64,000 bases of DNA from contig NZ_PTJD01000004.1 in assembly GCF_002934625.1 (NCBI RefSeq), forward strand, positions 275,579 to 339,578. Direction: 5' to 3'. The notes under the pieces are model-generated. The model was not told the origin of the DNA, ran no database searches, and saw nothing but the letters and a program-made list of their open reading frames with translations. Source of the DNA: Kineococcus xinjiangensis. Lineage in GTDB: Bacteria; Actinomycetota; Actinomycetes; Actinomycetales; Kineococcaceae. Made by a program: the position numbers and the translations under genes. Below, piece by piece: positions 51,416-60,152 of this stretch (position 1 is the first letter of the stretch; each line of letters starts with the position of its first letter).

Positions 51416-52504
51416 GTGTCGGACGAGGACTTCGAGCGCGGCAGCAGCCACTTCACCGACCGGATCACCGCCGGCGGCTCCTCGCAGTGGCCGGTCGAGG
51501 CCGGCCGGTACCGCCTGGTCGTCAGCCTGGCCTGCCCCTGGGCGAGCCGCGCGGTGGTCGTGCGCCGCCTGCTGGGGCTGGAGGCGGCGCTGCCGATGGC
51601 CGTGGTGGATCCCGTCCAGGACTCCCGGAGCTGGCGCTTCACGCTGGACCCCGACGGCCGGGACCCGGTCCTGGGCATGCGGTTCCTGCACGAGGCGTAC
51701 GACCGGCGCGCCGCCGCGCAGGGCCGGCCCGACTACCCGGGCGGGGTGAGCGTGCCCGCGGTGGTGGACGTCCCGTCCGGCCGGCTGGTCACCAACGACT
51801 ACCAGCGCATCACCCTCGACCTGTCGACCGAGTGGCGCGAGCTGCACCGGCCCGGGGCGCCGGACCTCTACCCGGAGCACCTGCGCGGCGAGATCGCCGA
51901 CGTCTCCCGCCGGATCTTCAGCGACCTCAACAACGGGGTCTACCGGGCGGGCTTCGCCAGGCGCCAGCACGTCTACGAGCGCGCCCACGACGACGTCTTC
52001 GCCTGCCTCGACTTCCTCGAGGAGCGCCTGGCCACCCGTCGCTACCTCGTCGGCGACTCCCTGACCGAGGCGGACGTCCGGCTGTTCACCACCCTGGTCC
52101 GCTTCGACCCCGTCTACCACGGGCACTTCAAGTGCAACCGGCGCAAGCTCAGCGAGTACCCCGTGGTGTGGGCCTACGCCCGCGACCTGTTCCAGACGCC
52201 GGGCATCGGGGACACGGTGAACTTCCCCCACATCAAGCGCCACTACTACGTCGTCCACACCGACATCAACCCCACGCAGATCGTGCCGGGCGGGCCGGAC
52301 CTGGCGGGCTGGCACGAGCCGCACGGACGGGAGGAGCTCGGCGGGAGCCCGTTCGGACCCGGCGGCACCCCTCCCGGCGACCCCCGCGAGGACCTCGCCG
52401 GCTACCGCGTCGACCCGGTGGCGGAGGCGGGACCGGTGGGAGCGGGGCCGGTGGGAGCGGGGCCGGTGGGAGCCGGGTCCGCGGCGGAGGCCGGGACGTC
52501 CTGA
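51416..52504 (+). CDS. glutathionyl-hydroquinone-reductase-like (ECM4/YqjG) protein
   Basis: A 362-aa member of the Xi-class glutathione transferases. The N-terminal thioredoxin fold holds VVSLACPWASR with the catalytic cysteine in CPWA; the C-terminal helical domain shows YERAHDDVFACLDFLEERLATRRYLVGDSLTEADVRLFTTLVRFDPVYHGHFKCNRRKLSEYPVVWAYARDLFQTPG and HYYVVHTDINPTQIVP, which are diagnostic. It reduces S-thiol-hydroquinones; in actinobacteria mycothiol is the likely thiol. GTG 51416 is chosen for the ribosome site GAGAGG (51402-51407); GTG 51407 is the alternative. The last 55 residues include three GPVGA repeats and overlap the convergent membrane gene by 103 bases. Confidence 0.88.
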   Translation: MSDEDFERGSSHFTDRITAGGSSQWPVEAGRYRLVVSLACPWASRAVVVRRLLGLEAALPMAVVDPVQDSRSWRFTLDPDGRDPVLGMRFLHEAYDRRAAAQGRPDYPGGVSVPAVVDVPSGRLVTNDYQRITLDLSTEWRELHRPGAPDLYPEHLRGEIADVSRRIFSDLNNGVYRAGFARRQHVYERAHDDVFACLDFLEERLATRRYLVGDSLTEADVRLFTTLVRFDPVYHGHFKCNRRKLSEYPVVWAYARDLFQTPGIGDTVNFPHIKRHYYVVHTDINPTQIVPGGPDLAGWHEPHGREELGGSPFGPGGTPPGDPREDLAGYRVDPVAEAGPVGAGPVGAGPVGAGSAAEAGTS

Positions 52505-53118
52505 GGCCGCGCCACCGCGGCGAGCAGGGCGGAGCCCACGGCGATGCCGACGACGGCCAGGACGCCGACGGGGAAGTAGATGTGCTCGCCCGAGAAGACC
52601 GCGGTGGCGGCGACGAGGAGCGTCGCGCCGGGCAGCGCGCGCACCCCGGCGCGGCGGACCAGCACCGCCGACGTGGTGACGGCGGCCAGCACGAGCGCCC
52701 ACCCGCCCACGGACCCCAGTTCGTTGCCGATGCCGAACAGCCAGCCCACCTCGGGAAGGTCGCTCTGGTCGGCGGCACCGGACCGGAGCATCAGCACGCC
52801 GTTGCCCACACCCGCCACGGCGTCGAGGCCGGTGTAGAAGCAGGCGAACACGAACGCCGCCACCCGCGACACCCACGGGAGGACGCCCGGCACCCGCCGC
52901 AGCAGCAGCCAGTGCCCCACCCCGAGCAGGGGGAAGACGGGGATGAGCAGCAGGTGCATCCACGTCCACCACGTCGCCGTCGTCGCGTCGAGGTGGTGCG
53001 GATGGGTCAGCCCGACGCCGGCGAGGACGAGGGGCGGGGCGGTGACGGCGGCGAGGAGCAGACGGTCACGACGGCCGGCGCTCCTCGTGATGGCCGCCGG
53101 AGGTGCGAGCGAGGTCAT
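52402..53118 (-). CDS. hypothetical multi-pass membrane protein
   Basis: A 238-aa protein with about six hydrophobic segments (for example LLLAAVTAPPLVLAGVGLTHP, WTWMHLLLIPVFPLLGVGHWLLL, VAAFVFACFYTGLDAVAGVG and a pair near residues 155-210). I do not recognise the family; similar small membrane proteins are common in actinobacteria. The last 35 residues are low-complexity (DPAPTGPAPTGPAPTGPA), encoded opposite the repeat region of the convergent GHQR gene, so both reading frames overlap by 103 bases. ATG 53118 is used because upstream codons do not look coding. Function unknown. Confidence 0.72.
   Translation of the reverse strand: MTSLAPPAAITRSAGRRDRLLLAAVTAPPLVLAGVGLTHPHHLDATTATWWTWMHLLLIPVFPLLGVGHWLLLRRVPGVLPWVSRVAAFVFACFYTGLDAVAGVGNGVLMLRSGAADQSDLPEVGWLFGIGNELGSVGGWALVLAAVTTSAVLVRRAGVRALPGATLLVAATAVFSGEHIYFPVGVLAVVGIAVGSALLAAVARPQDVPASAADPAPTGPAPTGPAPTGPASATGSTR
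52431..52475 (+). repeat. three 15-bp tandem repeats in overlapping convergent genes
   Basis: Units 52431-52445, 52446-52460 and 52461-52475 are near-identical (GGCCGGTGGGAGCGG). They encode GPVGA on the plus strand and PAPTG on the minus strand, so copy-number change alters both proteins without a frameshift. Confidence 0.9.
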
Positions 53119-53189
53119 GCGGCGATCATGACCGTTGCCCACCCCGGGGAGGCATCGCCCGATCGTCGGAGATCTCCCCGTCCGGGCCC

Positions 53190-53933
53190 TCACCGGCGGC
53201 GGTAGGGCCCCGGACGCAGGTGGGCGGTCGCCATCCGCCGCGCCTCCCGGGACAGCTCCGGATGCGCGGCGACGAACGCCGCCACGGCCTCCGGCTCCGC
53301 CTTCGACAGCTCCCGCAGCACCCAGCCCGGGCCGGTGTGCGCGAACCGGTCATCGTCGACGAGGTTGGCGGCGCAGGCGCCGAGCAGGAGGCCGGGGAAG
53401 CCGGGGAAGACCTCCTCTCCACCGGGGGCGAGCCGCACGAGGGCGACGAGACCGGCGCGTCGCTGCCACAGGCCCTCCGCCGAGCACCATGCGGCGAGGC
53501 CTCGGACCCTGGCCTCCACCTCGCCCGGACGGCTCACGGCGAACGCGTGCAGCGCCTTCGTCGCGTACCAGTCGCAGACGTTCCAGTCGGCGACGTCGCC
53601 CTCCACGAGCGGGACGGCGAGCGCCGGGAGGTCCGGCAGCTCCAGCCGGGGCACCAGGTGCTCGGCGAGGAGCAGGACGGCGGCGAGCTTGTCCTCCGTC
53701 CACGGCGCGGCGAACCACTCGTGCGCGAGGGCGAGCAGCTCCCCCGTGGGGCGGGCGCCGAGGTCGTGCTGCCGCCAGAGGGCGCGGACCGCCGAGCGGA
53801 CACCGGCCATGGGAACCCCGCGGAAGTGGGCCGCCCCCTTCAGGTATCCCGTCCAGTGCTCGCGGGTGCGCTGGTCGGCCGCCTCCTCCAGCCTGGCACC
53901 CAGGCCGGCGGTCACGGGTCCGCTCCAGCTCAT
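53190..53933 (-). CDS. AlkD-like DNA alkylation repair protein
   Basis: A 247-aa all-helical (HEAT-like repeat) protein of the AlkD family, which removes N3- and N7-alkylated purines without base flipping. Recognisable: YLKGAAHFRGVPMAGVRSAVRALW, VVRRAVDGGQ-like region FAAPWTEDKLAAVLLLAEH, DWYATKALHAF and a C-terminal KAEPEAVAAFVAAHPELSREARRMA. ATG 53933 has GAGGAGGGG 7 bases upstream. It is divergent from the SDR gene, 47 bases apart. With ung and tag in this window it is the third base-repair gene, but they are unlinked. Confidence 0.85.
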   Translation of the reverse strand: MSWSGPVTAGLGARLEEAADQRTREHWTGYLKGAAHFRGVPMAGVRSAVRALWRQHDLGARPTGELLALAHEWFAAPWTEDKLAAVLLLAEHLVPRLELPDLPALAVPLVEGDVADWNVCDWYATKALHAFAVSRPGEVEARVRGLAAWCSAEGLWQRRAGLVALVRLAPGGEEVFPGFPGLLLGACAANLVDDDRFAHTGPGWVLRELSKAEPEAVAAFVAAHPELSREARRMATAHLRPGPYRRR

Positions 53934-53980
53934 CGCCCCTCCTCGCCGGGCACTCCGGACGGGCACCTATCGTCGGGGCC

Positions 53981-54796
53981 ATGACCGACCCCGCACCCGC
54001 CCGACCCACCGCCCTCGTCACCGGGGCCACCGCCGGACTCGGCGCCCGCTACGCGGAGCAGCTCGCCCAGCGGGGCCACGACCTCGTCCTCGTCGCACGC
54101 AACGCCGAGCGGCTGGAGACGAGCGCGGAGCAGCTGCGCCGGCGTCACGGCGTCGAGGTGGAGGTGCTGGCGGCCGACCTGTCCGACCGGCAGGCGCTGC
54201 AGCGGGTCGCGGACCGGGTCGCCGATCCCGCCCGCCCGGTCGACGTGCTGGTCAACAACGCCGGGTTCGGGCTGAAGCAGCGCTTCTCCGACGGCGACCT
54301 CGCCGCGCACGAGGAGATGTTCGACGTGCTCTGCCGGGCCGTGATGGTCCTCTCGCGCTCCGCCGCGGGGGGGATGCGCGGCCGCGGGCGCGGCCGGATC
54401 GTCAACATCGCCTCCGTCGCGGGGTTCGTCGCCGGTGGCGGGCACTACTCGGCCGCGAAGGCCTACGTGGCGCTGCTCACCGAGACGCTGCACCAGGAGC
54501 TCAGCGGCACGGGGGTGACCGCCACCGCCGTGGCCCCGGGCTTCGTGCGCACCGAGTTCCACGCCAGGGCGGGCATGAAGAGCGGCGGCTCGGACTCCCC
54601 CGCGTGGCTGGACGCCGACGAGGTCGTGCGCCAGAGCCTGGACGACGCCTTCGCGGGCAAGGTCCTCAGCGTCCCCAGCAAGCGCTACAAGGCCGTCATG
54701 ACCGTCCTCGACGTGGCGCCGCGGGCGCTCGTGCGGACGGTGTGGGGCCGCGCGAGGTGGGGTGCGGCGCGCCGCCACCCCGACTCCCCCGCCTGA
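53981..54796 (+). CDS. short-chain dehydrogenase/reductase
   Basis: A 271-aa classical SDR. Cofactor motif TGATAGLGARYAEQL (GxxxGLG), NNAG structural motif (VNNAGFGLKQRF), and the active site YSAAK with the preceding IASVAGFVAGGGHYSAAK serine region are canonical. The fingerprint EVLAADLSD fits an NADP-preferring member. The C-terminal helix (APRALVRTVWGRARWG) is membrane-proximal in related proteins. ATG 53981 is the start. It is divergent from the AlkD-like gene and convergent with the alkylglycerone-phosphate-synthase-like gene. The substrate cannot be assigned. Confidence 0.93.
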   Translation: MTDPAPARPTALVTGATAGLGARYAEQLAQRGHDLVLVARNAERLETSAEQLRRRHGVEVEVLAADLSDRQALQRVADRVADPARPVDVLVNNAGFGLKQRFSDGDLAAHEEMFDVLCRAVMVLSRSAAGGMRGRGRGRIVNIASVAGFVAGGGHYSAAKAYVALLTETLHQELSGTGVTATAVAPGFVRTEFHARAGMKSGGSDSPAWLDADEVVRQSLDDAFAGKVLSVPSKRYKAVMTVLDVAPRALVRTVWGRARWGAARRHPDSPA

Positions 54797-54930
54797 GGGG
54801 CGGCGCCCGGCGGGGCCGGCGCAGCGGTACGGGCCGGCGGGGTGCGTGCCGCCGGTGGCCGGCGCCGTGGTGGGCATGCGCGGACTGTAGGGACCGGCGC
54901 CGACAACCCTCCCCGGGGCGGGACCGGCCA

Positions 54931-54962
54931 CGGGCCGCCCTCCCGGGGAGGAGGGCGGCCCG
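54931..54962 (-). terminator. stem-loop terminator after the flavoenzyme gene
   Basis: Perfect 12-bp arms CGGGCCGCCCTC (54931-54942) and GAGGGCGGCCCG (54951-54962), with a further ACCGGC/GCCGGT pair outside. It lies 19 bases past the minus-strand stop. Confidence 0.75.
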
Positions 54963-54981
54963 TCGCCGGTGCGGCCGGGGC

Positions 54982-56646
54982 TCAGCCCGTGATGGAGCCC
55001 GGGTTGAGGTTGCGCCCCGGGTCGACGCCGTCGAGCAGCGTGCGCACGATCGCGGCGCCCGCCGGGGAGACGTCCTGCTCCCACCAGCGGGAGTGCTCAC
55101 GGCCCACGGCGTGGTGGTGGGACAGCGTCGCGCCGTTGTCGATGAACGCCTGCTGGATGGCGCCCTTCACGATGTCGTACTCCTCCAGCTCGTCGCGGCG
55201 GCCGCTGGCCACGTAGGCGAACGTGAAGTACTGGCAGGCGCCCATGTGGTAGCTGTGCGACAGGTGGCAGAAGATGAAGCCCTTGACGCCGATCTGGTCG
55301 AACGCCCTGTTCGCGGCCGCCACGACGTTGTCGTGGACCGTCTCCAGCGTCGCCCACGTCGAGGACGTCTCCGACACGTCGCCGATCGCGCCGCGGTCGA
55401 GGATGAAGTCGCGGATGTAGGGGGTGTCGAACTTCTTCTGGTCGTAGAGCTTGCCCGGGCCGGCGCCGACGCAGAAGCCGCCGTGCTTCGCGACGATCTC
55501 GCCGACCAGCGTCCGGCTGCGCTTGACGTGCGCGGCGGAGCCCTCGAAACCGATGAAGGACAGGCACATCTGCGACAGGTCCATGCCCTTGCGCTTCTGC
55601 GCGTAGAGCTTCACGCCCCTGGACAGCATCGCCGAGAGCCCGGAGCTCTTCTTCGACGTCGCGAACGTGAACGCCGTCTCGTTGGCGTCGGAGACCCGGG
55701 TGATCGACGGGGAGGCGTCGGAGGCGGCGATGTCGTGCATGGCCCGCAGCCCGCTGCCGTAGTCGGGGAAGAAGTAGGCGAGGATCACCCGCTCCTCGGC
55801 GATGCGGTGCACCTGCACCGTCGCCTCCGTGATGATGCCCAACCTGCCCTCGCTGCCGAGGACCATCTCCCGCACGCTCGGCCCGGTCGACTGGCTGGGG
55901 ACGTTGCGGGTGGCGACGACGCCCTTGGGGGTGACCACCCGCACGGCGCGGGTGATGTCGGCGATGTCGCCGAACCGGTCGGACTGCATGCCGGAGGAGC
56001 GGGTGGCGATCCAGCCGCCGAGGGTGGAGTGCTTGAAGCTGTCGGGGAAGTGCCCGAGGGTCCAGCCGCGCCCGTTGAGCTGGGCCTCCAGGTGCGGGCC
56101 GAGCGCGCCCGCCTGGATGCGCGCGACCTGGGAGGTCTCGTCGACCTCGAGCAGGGCGTTCATCCGCCCCATGTCCACCGACAGGACGGGGCGGGTCTCC
56201 GCGCGCGGGGCCTCCAGGCTGCCGGAGATGTTGGAGCCGCCGCCGAAGGGGATCACCACGGCGTCGGCGTCGAGCGCCGCCCGCAGCACGGCCTCGACCT
56301 CCTGCTCGGTACCCGGGTAGACGACCAGGTCCGGCACCCGGCCGAAGTCACCGCGGCGGATCCGCACCAGGTCGCGCAGGCTCTTGCCGTAGGCGTGCAC
56401 GACGCGGTCGAGGTCGTCGTCCACGACGTGCCCGGCGCCGACCGCGGCGACCAGCGCCTCGCGGAGCGGTCCGGGTGCCTGCGACGGCGGCACGCTGAAC
56501 TTGGCGAAGTCCGGGACCGGCGCGCCGGGGCCGTGCAGGTCCAGGTCGACCCGCTCGAGGACGAACGGCGCCAGGCCCGGCTTGTCCTCGTGGTGGAAGG
56601 AGACGCCCTCCTGGCCCCAGCCCCACCACTTCATGTGCTCGACCAC
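54982..56646 (-). CDS. alkylglycerone-phosphate-synthase-like FAD oxidase
   Basis: A 554-aa flavoprotein of the vanillyl-alcohol-oxidase fold. The FAD domain (about 95-280) shows VVIPFGGGSNISGSLE, GALGPHLEAQL, STLGGWIATRSSGMQSDRFGDI and REMVLGSEGRLGIIT. The C-terminal part carries the H-H-H motif (GATLSHHHAVGREH) and the final DPGRNLNPG, both typical of alkyl-DHAP synthase, which replaces the acyl chain of acyl-dihydroxyacetone phosphate with a fatty alcohol to start ether-lipid synthesis. Bacterial relatives are widespread and their real substrates are mostly untested. ATG 56646 begins MVEHMKWWGWG, the usual N-terminus. No DHAP acyltransferase is adjacent. Confidence 0.88.
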   Translation of the reverse strand: MVEHMKWWGWGQEGVSFHHEDKPGLAPFVLERVDLDLHGPGAPVPDFAKFSVPPSQAPGPLREALVAAVGAGHVVDDDLDRVVHAYGKSLRDLVRIRRGDFGRVPDLVVYPGTEQEVEAVLRAALDADAVVIPFGGGSNISGSLEAPRAETRPVLSVDMGRMNALLEVDETSQVARIQAGALGPHLEAQLNGRGWTLGHFPDSFKHSTLGGWIATRSSGMQSDRFGDIADITRAVRVVTPKGVVATRNVPSQSTGPSVREMVLGSEGRLGIITEATVQVHRIAEERVILAYFFPDYGSGLRAMHDIAASDASPSITRVSDANETAFTFATSKKSSGLSAMLSRGVKLYAQKRKGMDLSQMCLSFIGFEGSAAHVKRSRTLVGEIVAKHGGFCVGAGPGKLYDQKKFDTPYIRDFILDRGAIGDVSETSSTWATLETVHDNVVAAANRAFDQIGVKGFIFCHLSHSYHMGACQYFTFAYVASGRRDELEEYDIVKGAIQQAFIDNGATLSHHHAVGREHSRWWEQDVSPAGAAIVRTLLDGVDPGRNLNPGSITG

Positions 56647-56783
56647 TGCTGCTCCTGACCTCGTCGACGCCGCGCCCGCGTCCGCTGCGCCTGCTCACGG
56701 CCGCAGCGCGCGCAGCCGTGCCCGGCATCCTACGAGCCGGGACCGACCGTCCCTCGCGACTCGGCCCCGCGACTCGGCCCGTC

Positions 56784-57281
56784 CTACCGCTCGCGTTCCG
56801 CCAGCCAGCGCAGCGCCAGGTCGTAGCCGCGCGTGCCCAGGCCGGCGATCACTCCCGTCGCGATGTCGGAGAGGTAGGAGTGGCGCCGGAAGGGCTCGCG
56901 GGCGTGGACGTTGGAGATGTGCAGCTCCACCAGCCCCGCGCTCAGCTCCGCGCAGGCGTCGCGCAGCGCCACGGACGTGTGCGTCCAGGCGCCGGGGTTG
57001 ATCACCACGGGGACCCGCTCGTCGGCCGCGTCGTGGACCCAGCCGAGCATCTGCGCCTCGGAGTCGGTCTGGCGGAACTCCACCTGCACGCCGAGGTCCG
57101 CGGCCAGCGCCGTGCAGCGGGCGGCCACGTCCGCCAGCGTCTCGGAGCCGTAGACCTCCGGCTGCCTCCGGCCCAGGCGCCCCAGGTTGGGGCCGTTGAG
57201 GACGAGGACCCGCCGCGGAGCGGACCCGTCCCGGGAGGAGGTGGGCTGCTGGGTGGACTGCACCGGCTCGCTCGGCGTCAT
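56784..57281 (-). CDS. aroQ: 3-dehydroquinate dehydratase, type II
   Basis: A 165-aa shikimate-pathway enzyme that dehydrates 3-dehydroquinate. The family blocks are [23 protein letters not shown] with the catalytic tyrosine near the end, [15 protein letters not shown], and [21 protein letters not shown] with the catalytic histidine region. The N-terminal 20 residues are an unconserved extension. ATG 57281 is the start. The gene is alone here (no aroB, aroC or aroK), 138 bases downstream of nothing cotranscribed, and divergent from tag. It is a type II (dodecameric) enzyme by sequence, unrelated to AroD. Confidence 0.96.
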   Translation of the reverse strand: MTPSEPVQSTQQPTSSRDGSAPRRVLVLNGPNLGRLGRRQPEVYGSETLADVAARCTALAADLGVQVEFRQTDSEAQMLGWVHDAADERVPVVINPGAWTHTSVALRDACAELSAGLVELHISNVHAREPFRRHSYLSDIATGVIAGLGTRGYDLALRWLAERER

Positions 57282-57373
57282 GGCCGGACGCTAGCAACCG
57301 CCCGCCCGACGACCCGGCGGCCGGGCGGGTGCACCTGCCGCGCGTGTCCGGGGCGGCTGGCACGCTGCGCGCC

Positions 57374-57979
57374 GTGACCGATCCCGCCGCAGCCGATCCC
57401 GCCGCAGCCGATCCGCTCCGCTGCTTCGGCACCGGCGACGAGCTGTACGAGAGCTACCACGACGCCGAGTGGGGGCGTGCGGTGCGCGGGGACGCGGCGG
57501 TCTTCGAGCGGCTCTCGCTGGAGGCGTTCCAGTCGGGGCTGTCGTGGATCACCGTGCTGCGCAAGCGCCCCGCCTTCCGGGAGGTCTTCGCCGGCTTCGA
57601 CCCGGCCGCGGTGGCGCGCTTCGGGGACGCCGACGTCGAGCGGCTGCTCGCCGACGCCCGGATCATCCGCAACCGGCTGAAGATCGAGGCCGTCATCGGC
57701 AACGCCCGGGCGGTGCTCGCCCTGGCCGAGCGCGGCGGCAGCGTCTCGGACCTGCTGTGGGGCCACGCCCCGCGGCGGCCGGGCGAGGCCCCGCAGTCGT
57801 GGGCGGACGTGCCCGCGACCACGCCCGAGTCGGTGGCCCTGGCGAAGGCGCTGAAGGCCGCGGGGCTGCGCTTCGTGGGTCCCACCACCGCCTACGCGGC
57901 GATGCAGGCGTGCGGCGTGGTCAACGACCACTTCGCCGCCTGCCCGGCCCGGGCGGCGTGCGAGCAGCCGTCGCGCTGA
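57374..57979 (+). CDS. tag: DNA-3-methyladenine glycosylase I
   Basis: A 201-aa base-excision repair enzyme removing 3-methyladenine. RCFGTGDELYESYHDAEWGRAVRGD, ERLSLEAFQSGLSWITVLRKRPAFREVFAGFD and RFVGPTTAYAAMQACGVVNDHFAACP are the Tag blocks; the N-terminal cysteine and C-terminal histidine and cysteines are zinc ligands. GTG 57374 gives the correct N-terminus. The first residues encode two copies of DPAAA from an exact 15-bp tandem duplication (57380-57394 and 57395-57409). The gene is divergent from aroQ and convergent with the ThrE-like gene. Confidence 0.95.
   Translation: MTDPAAADPAAADPLRCFGTGDELYESYHDAEWGRAVRGDAAVFERLSLEAFQSGLSWITVLRKRPAFREVFAGFDPAAVARFGDADVERLLADARIIRNRLKIEAVIGNARAVLALAERGGSVSDLLWGHAPRRPGEAPQSWADVPATTPESVALAKALKAAGLRFVGPTTAYAAMQACGVVNDHFAACPARAACEQPSR
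57380..57409 (+). repeat. perfect 15-bp tandem duplication at the tag N-terminus
   Basis: GATCCCGCCGCAGCC occurs twice in a row (57380-57394, 57395-57409), in frame, encoding a DPAAA duplication just after the start codon. Confidence 0.9.
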
Positions 57980-58012
57980 GCCGCGCCCCGGGACGAGCGG
58001 CCCGGGGGGCAC

Positions 58013-59368
58013 TCAGCCGCGCCTGCTGAGGGCGCGGCGGCGCACCCGCTGCTCGACGCGGTCGAACTCCCGCCGCAGGGGCGTGGAGCAGAACTCCCCC
58101 AGCGTGACGCCCGCGGCCAGCGCCAGGCCCGTGCCCAGCGCCCCGACGAGCTGGGTGAGCCCCTGGGCGCCCGAGCCCTCCACGACGGAGAAGATCGCGG
58201 AGTAGATCGCCAGCCCGGGCAGGAGCGGCACGATCCCGCAGACGGAGACCACCGGGCCCGGCACCCCCCAGCGCCACGCGGTGCTCTCCGCGACGAAGCC
58301 CACCGCGAGCGCGGCGACGGCGCTGGCGGCGGTGGGCCCGAGACCGGCGGCGGTCGTGGCGTCGAAGACCAGCCACCCCAGGGCCCCCGCCAGCCCGGCC
58401 ATCAGCACGGCCCAGCGGGTGGCGCGCCCCACCACCGCCCACGCCAGCGCGGCGATCCCGGCGGTGGCGGCCTCCACGAGGGGCGGCAGGCCGCCGACGG
58501 CCGCGGGGACGAGGGTCAGCCGCAGCCCGGCACGCTGGGCGACGTCCAGCACCCCGGCGATGCCGAGCACGAGGCCCGTCGTCATCAGCAGGGTCTCGAA
58601 CACCCGCGCGCTGGCCGTCACGTAGTAGCCGGAGATCGCGTCCTCGGCGGAACCCACCAGCGACAGCCCGGCGAGGAGGACGACGATCCCGGCCCCCACG
58701 ACCATCGAGGGCGGCAGCGGGCCCAGCCACGACGGCAGCACGGGCTCCAGCAGCGTCAGGCCCAGGGCGACCGCCGTCGCCAGGGCGGCGCCCGCGACCT
58801 GCTGGAAGAACGCGGGCAGCCCGTGCCGGTTGGCCTGCTGCAGGAGCAGGTCGATCAGGCCGGTGGTGAGGGCCGCCGCCACCGCCACCGCCCACCCGCC
58901 GCCGATGAGGAAGGCGACGGCGGCGGCCAGGGTGGCCGTCCCCAGGCTCGCCACGGTGCGGGGTGCCCGCGGCTGCACGTCCAGCACGGCGCGCAGCCGC
59001 GCCGCGAGGTCGTCGGCCCGGACCCCGGCGGCCGCCTCGTGGGCCAGCGCGTAGAGCGCCGCCAGCCGGGAGTAGTCGATGCCGCGCACCTGGACGACCC
59101 GCAACGTCGTCAGCGGTGGGCGACCCCGGCGCGCGGCGGAGATCGTCACGGAGGTGTAGGTGATGTCGAGGTGGCAGTGGCGCAGGCCGCAGCCGCTGGC
59201 CGCGCGCAGGGTCACGGCGGTCACGTCGGCGGCGGGCGCCCCGCAGGACAGCAGCGCCTCGGCCATGCGCAGGAGGGCGTCCAGCAGGTGGAGCGCCTGC
59301 GCCTCGTCCATCTCGGCAGCGGGTGCGGCGACTCCCGTGGGCGGGGTCTCCCCGGTCGGCTGCGTCAC
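58013..59368 (-). CDS. ThrE-type threonine/serine exporter
   Basis: A 451-aa membrane protein fusing both ThrE halves. Residues 20-265 are the DUF1212 part: LHLLDALLRMAEALLSCGAPAADVTAVTL, CGLRHCHLDITYTSVTI and five hydrophobic helices including TLAAAVAFLIGGGWAVAVAAALTTGLIDLLLQQANRHGLP. Residues 290-420 are the DUF3815 half with four to five more helices, ending in VTLGEFCSTPLRREFDRVEQR. The Corynebacterium ThrE exports threonine and serine by the same architecture. ATG 59368 is the start. It is divergent from nothing and lies next to a secreted-protein gene on the same strand, 67 bases away. Confidence 0.9.
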   Translation of the reverse strand: MTQPTGETPPTGVAAPAAEMDEAQALHLLDALLRMAEALLSCGAPAADVTAVTLRAASGCGLRHCHLDITYTSVTISAARRGRPPLTTLRVVQVRGIDYSRLAALYALAHEAAAGVRADDLAARLRAVLDVQPRAPRTVASLGTATLAAAVAFLIGGGWAVAVAAALTTGLIDLLLQQANRHGLPAFFQQVAGAALATAVALGLTLLEPVLPSWLGPLPPSMVVGAGIVVLLAGLSLVGSAEDAISGYYVTASARVFETLLMTTGLVLGIAGVLDVAQRAGLRLTLVPAAVGGLPPLVEAATAGIAALAWAVVGRATRWAVLMAGLAGALGWLVFDATTAAGLGPTAASAVAALAVGFVAESTAWRWGVPGPVVSVCGIVPLLPGLAIYSAIFSVVEGSGAQGLTQLVGALGTGLALAAGVTLGEFCSTPLRREFDRVEQRVRRRALSRRG

Positions 59369-59435
59369 GCAGCGACGCTACCGAGGGGCCCCGGCAGCGG
59401 CGGGGACGGGGGCACCGGCCGCAGTCAGGGGGATG

Positions 59436-59831
59436 TCAGCCCGGGCAGACGGTCCCGAAGTCGCCGAGCACGGGGGCGGGGGCGATGCCGCAGCCCACCT
59501 CGAAGCTGCCGAGGTCGGCGACCTGCCACGCCCCGTCCTGCAGGTGCAGGACCACGTCGGCGGGCTCGAGGTCGGCGCCGGTGGGTGCCAGGTGGGCCGC
59601 CGCCCAGGTGGCGTCGGCGGCGGAGAGCCGGACGTCGGCCACGCGGTAGGCGGCGGGGTCGACGCCGGCCGTGGCCGGGCTGGTCCGCACGGCCTGCTCG
59701 ATGGCGGGGGCGTCCACCACGGCCGCGGCGCTCACCGGCGCCGCACCCGCGAGCAGGGCCACGCTCGCCAGCGCACCGGCGCCGGAAGCCACCCGGGTGA
59801 GGGTCGTGCGGGTCGTCGTGCCTCGGAACAT
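59436..59831 (-). CDS. small secreted hypothetical protein
   Basis: A 131-aa protein with a signal peptide: MFRGTTTRTTLTRVASGAGALASVALLAGAAPVSAAAV, with an AxA cleavage site near residue 37. The mature part (about 95 residues) has VDAPAIEQAVRTSP, ATWAAAHLAPTG and a C-terminal ADVVLHLQDGAWQVADLGSFEVGCGIAP with two cysteines that could form a disulfide. I do not recognise a domain. The wording VLHLQDGAWQVADLGS resembles small actinobacterial secreted proteins of unknown role. ATG 59831 has GGAGGAGG 7 bases upstream. No neighbour indicates a function. Confidence 0.8.
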   Translation of the reverse strand: MFRGTTTRTTLTRVASGAGALASVALLAGAAPVSAAAVVDAPAIEQAVRTSPATAGVDPAAYRVADVRLSAADATWAAAHLAPTGADLEPADVVLHLQDGAWQVADLGSFEVGCGIAPAPVLGDFGTVCPG

Positions 59832-60152
59832 GCCGTCCTCCTCCACGCGGGACGCGGCCGGATCCCCCGGCACGCCCGCTCTCCGACGCGGCCCGCCGGT
59901 CCGGGGTTCCCCGGTGACCGCGCCGCGTCCGTCTCATCCTGCCCGTCGTCGCTCTGCCTGTCGTCGTCCTGAGCGTTGCGGTGCCCCGCTGCCGCGGAAC
60001 CAAACACGACGGCTCCGACATCGGGGCCGTCCGGGGCCTCCGGGACAGCGCCGCGGGGGTGCGGGACGCACGGTCCGCACCGGCCGGCGGGAGGGGGGAG
60101 GATGCTGGCGGGTCCGCGGCCGCGGGCCGGCCGGATCGACCAGGGGGTGGGT
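59832..60152. other. 321-base intergenic region without a gene
   Basis: Divergent space between the secreted-protein gene (minus) and arfB (plus). It contains a near-repeat of CTGCCCGTCGTCG-type sequence at 59939-59970 and, near 60085-60100, the purine run GGAGGGGGGAGG that could serve an alternative arfB start at ATG 60102. No RNA gene or operator is recognised. Confidence 0.55.
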
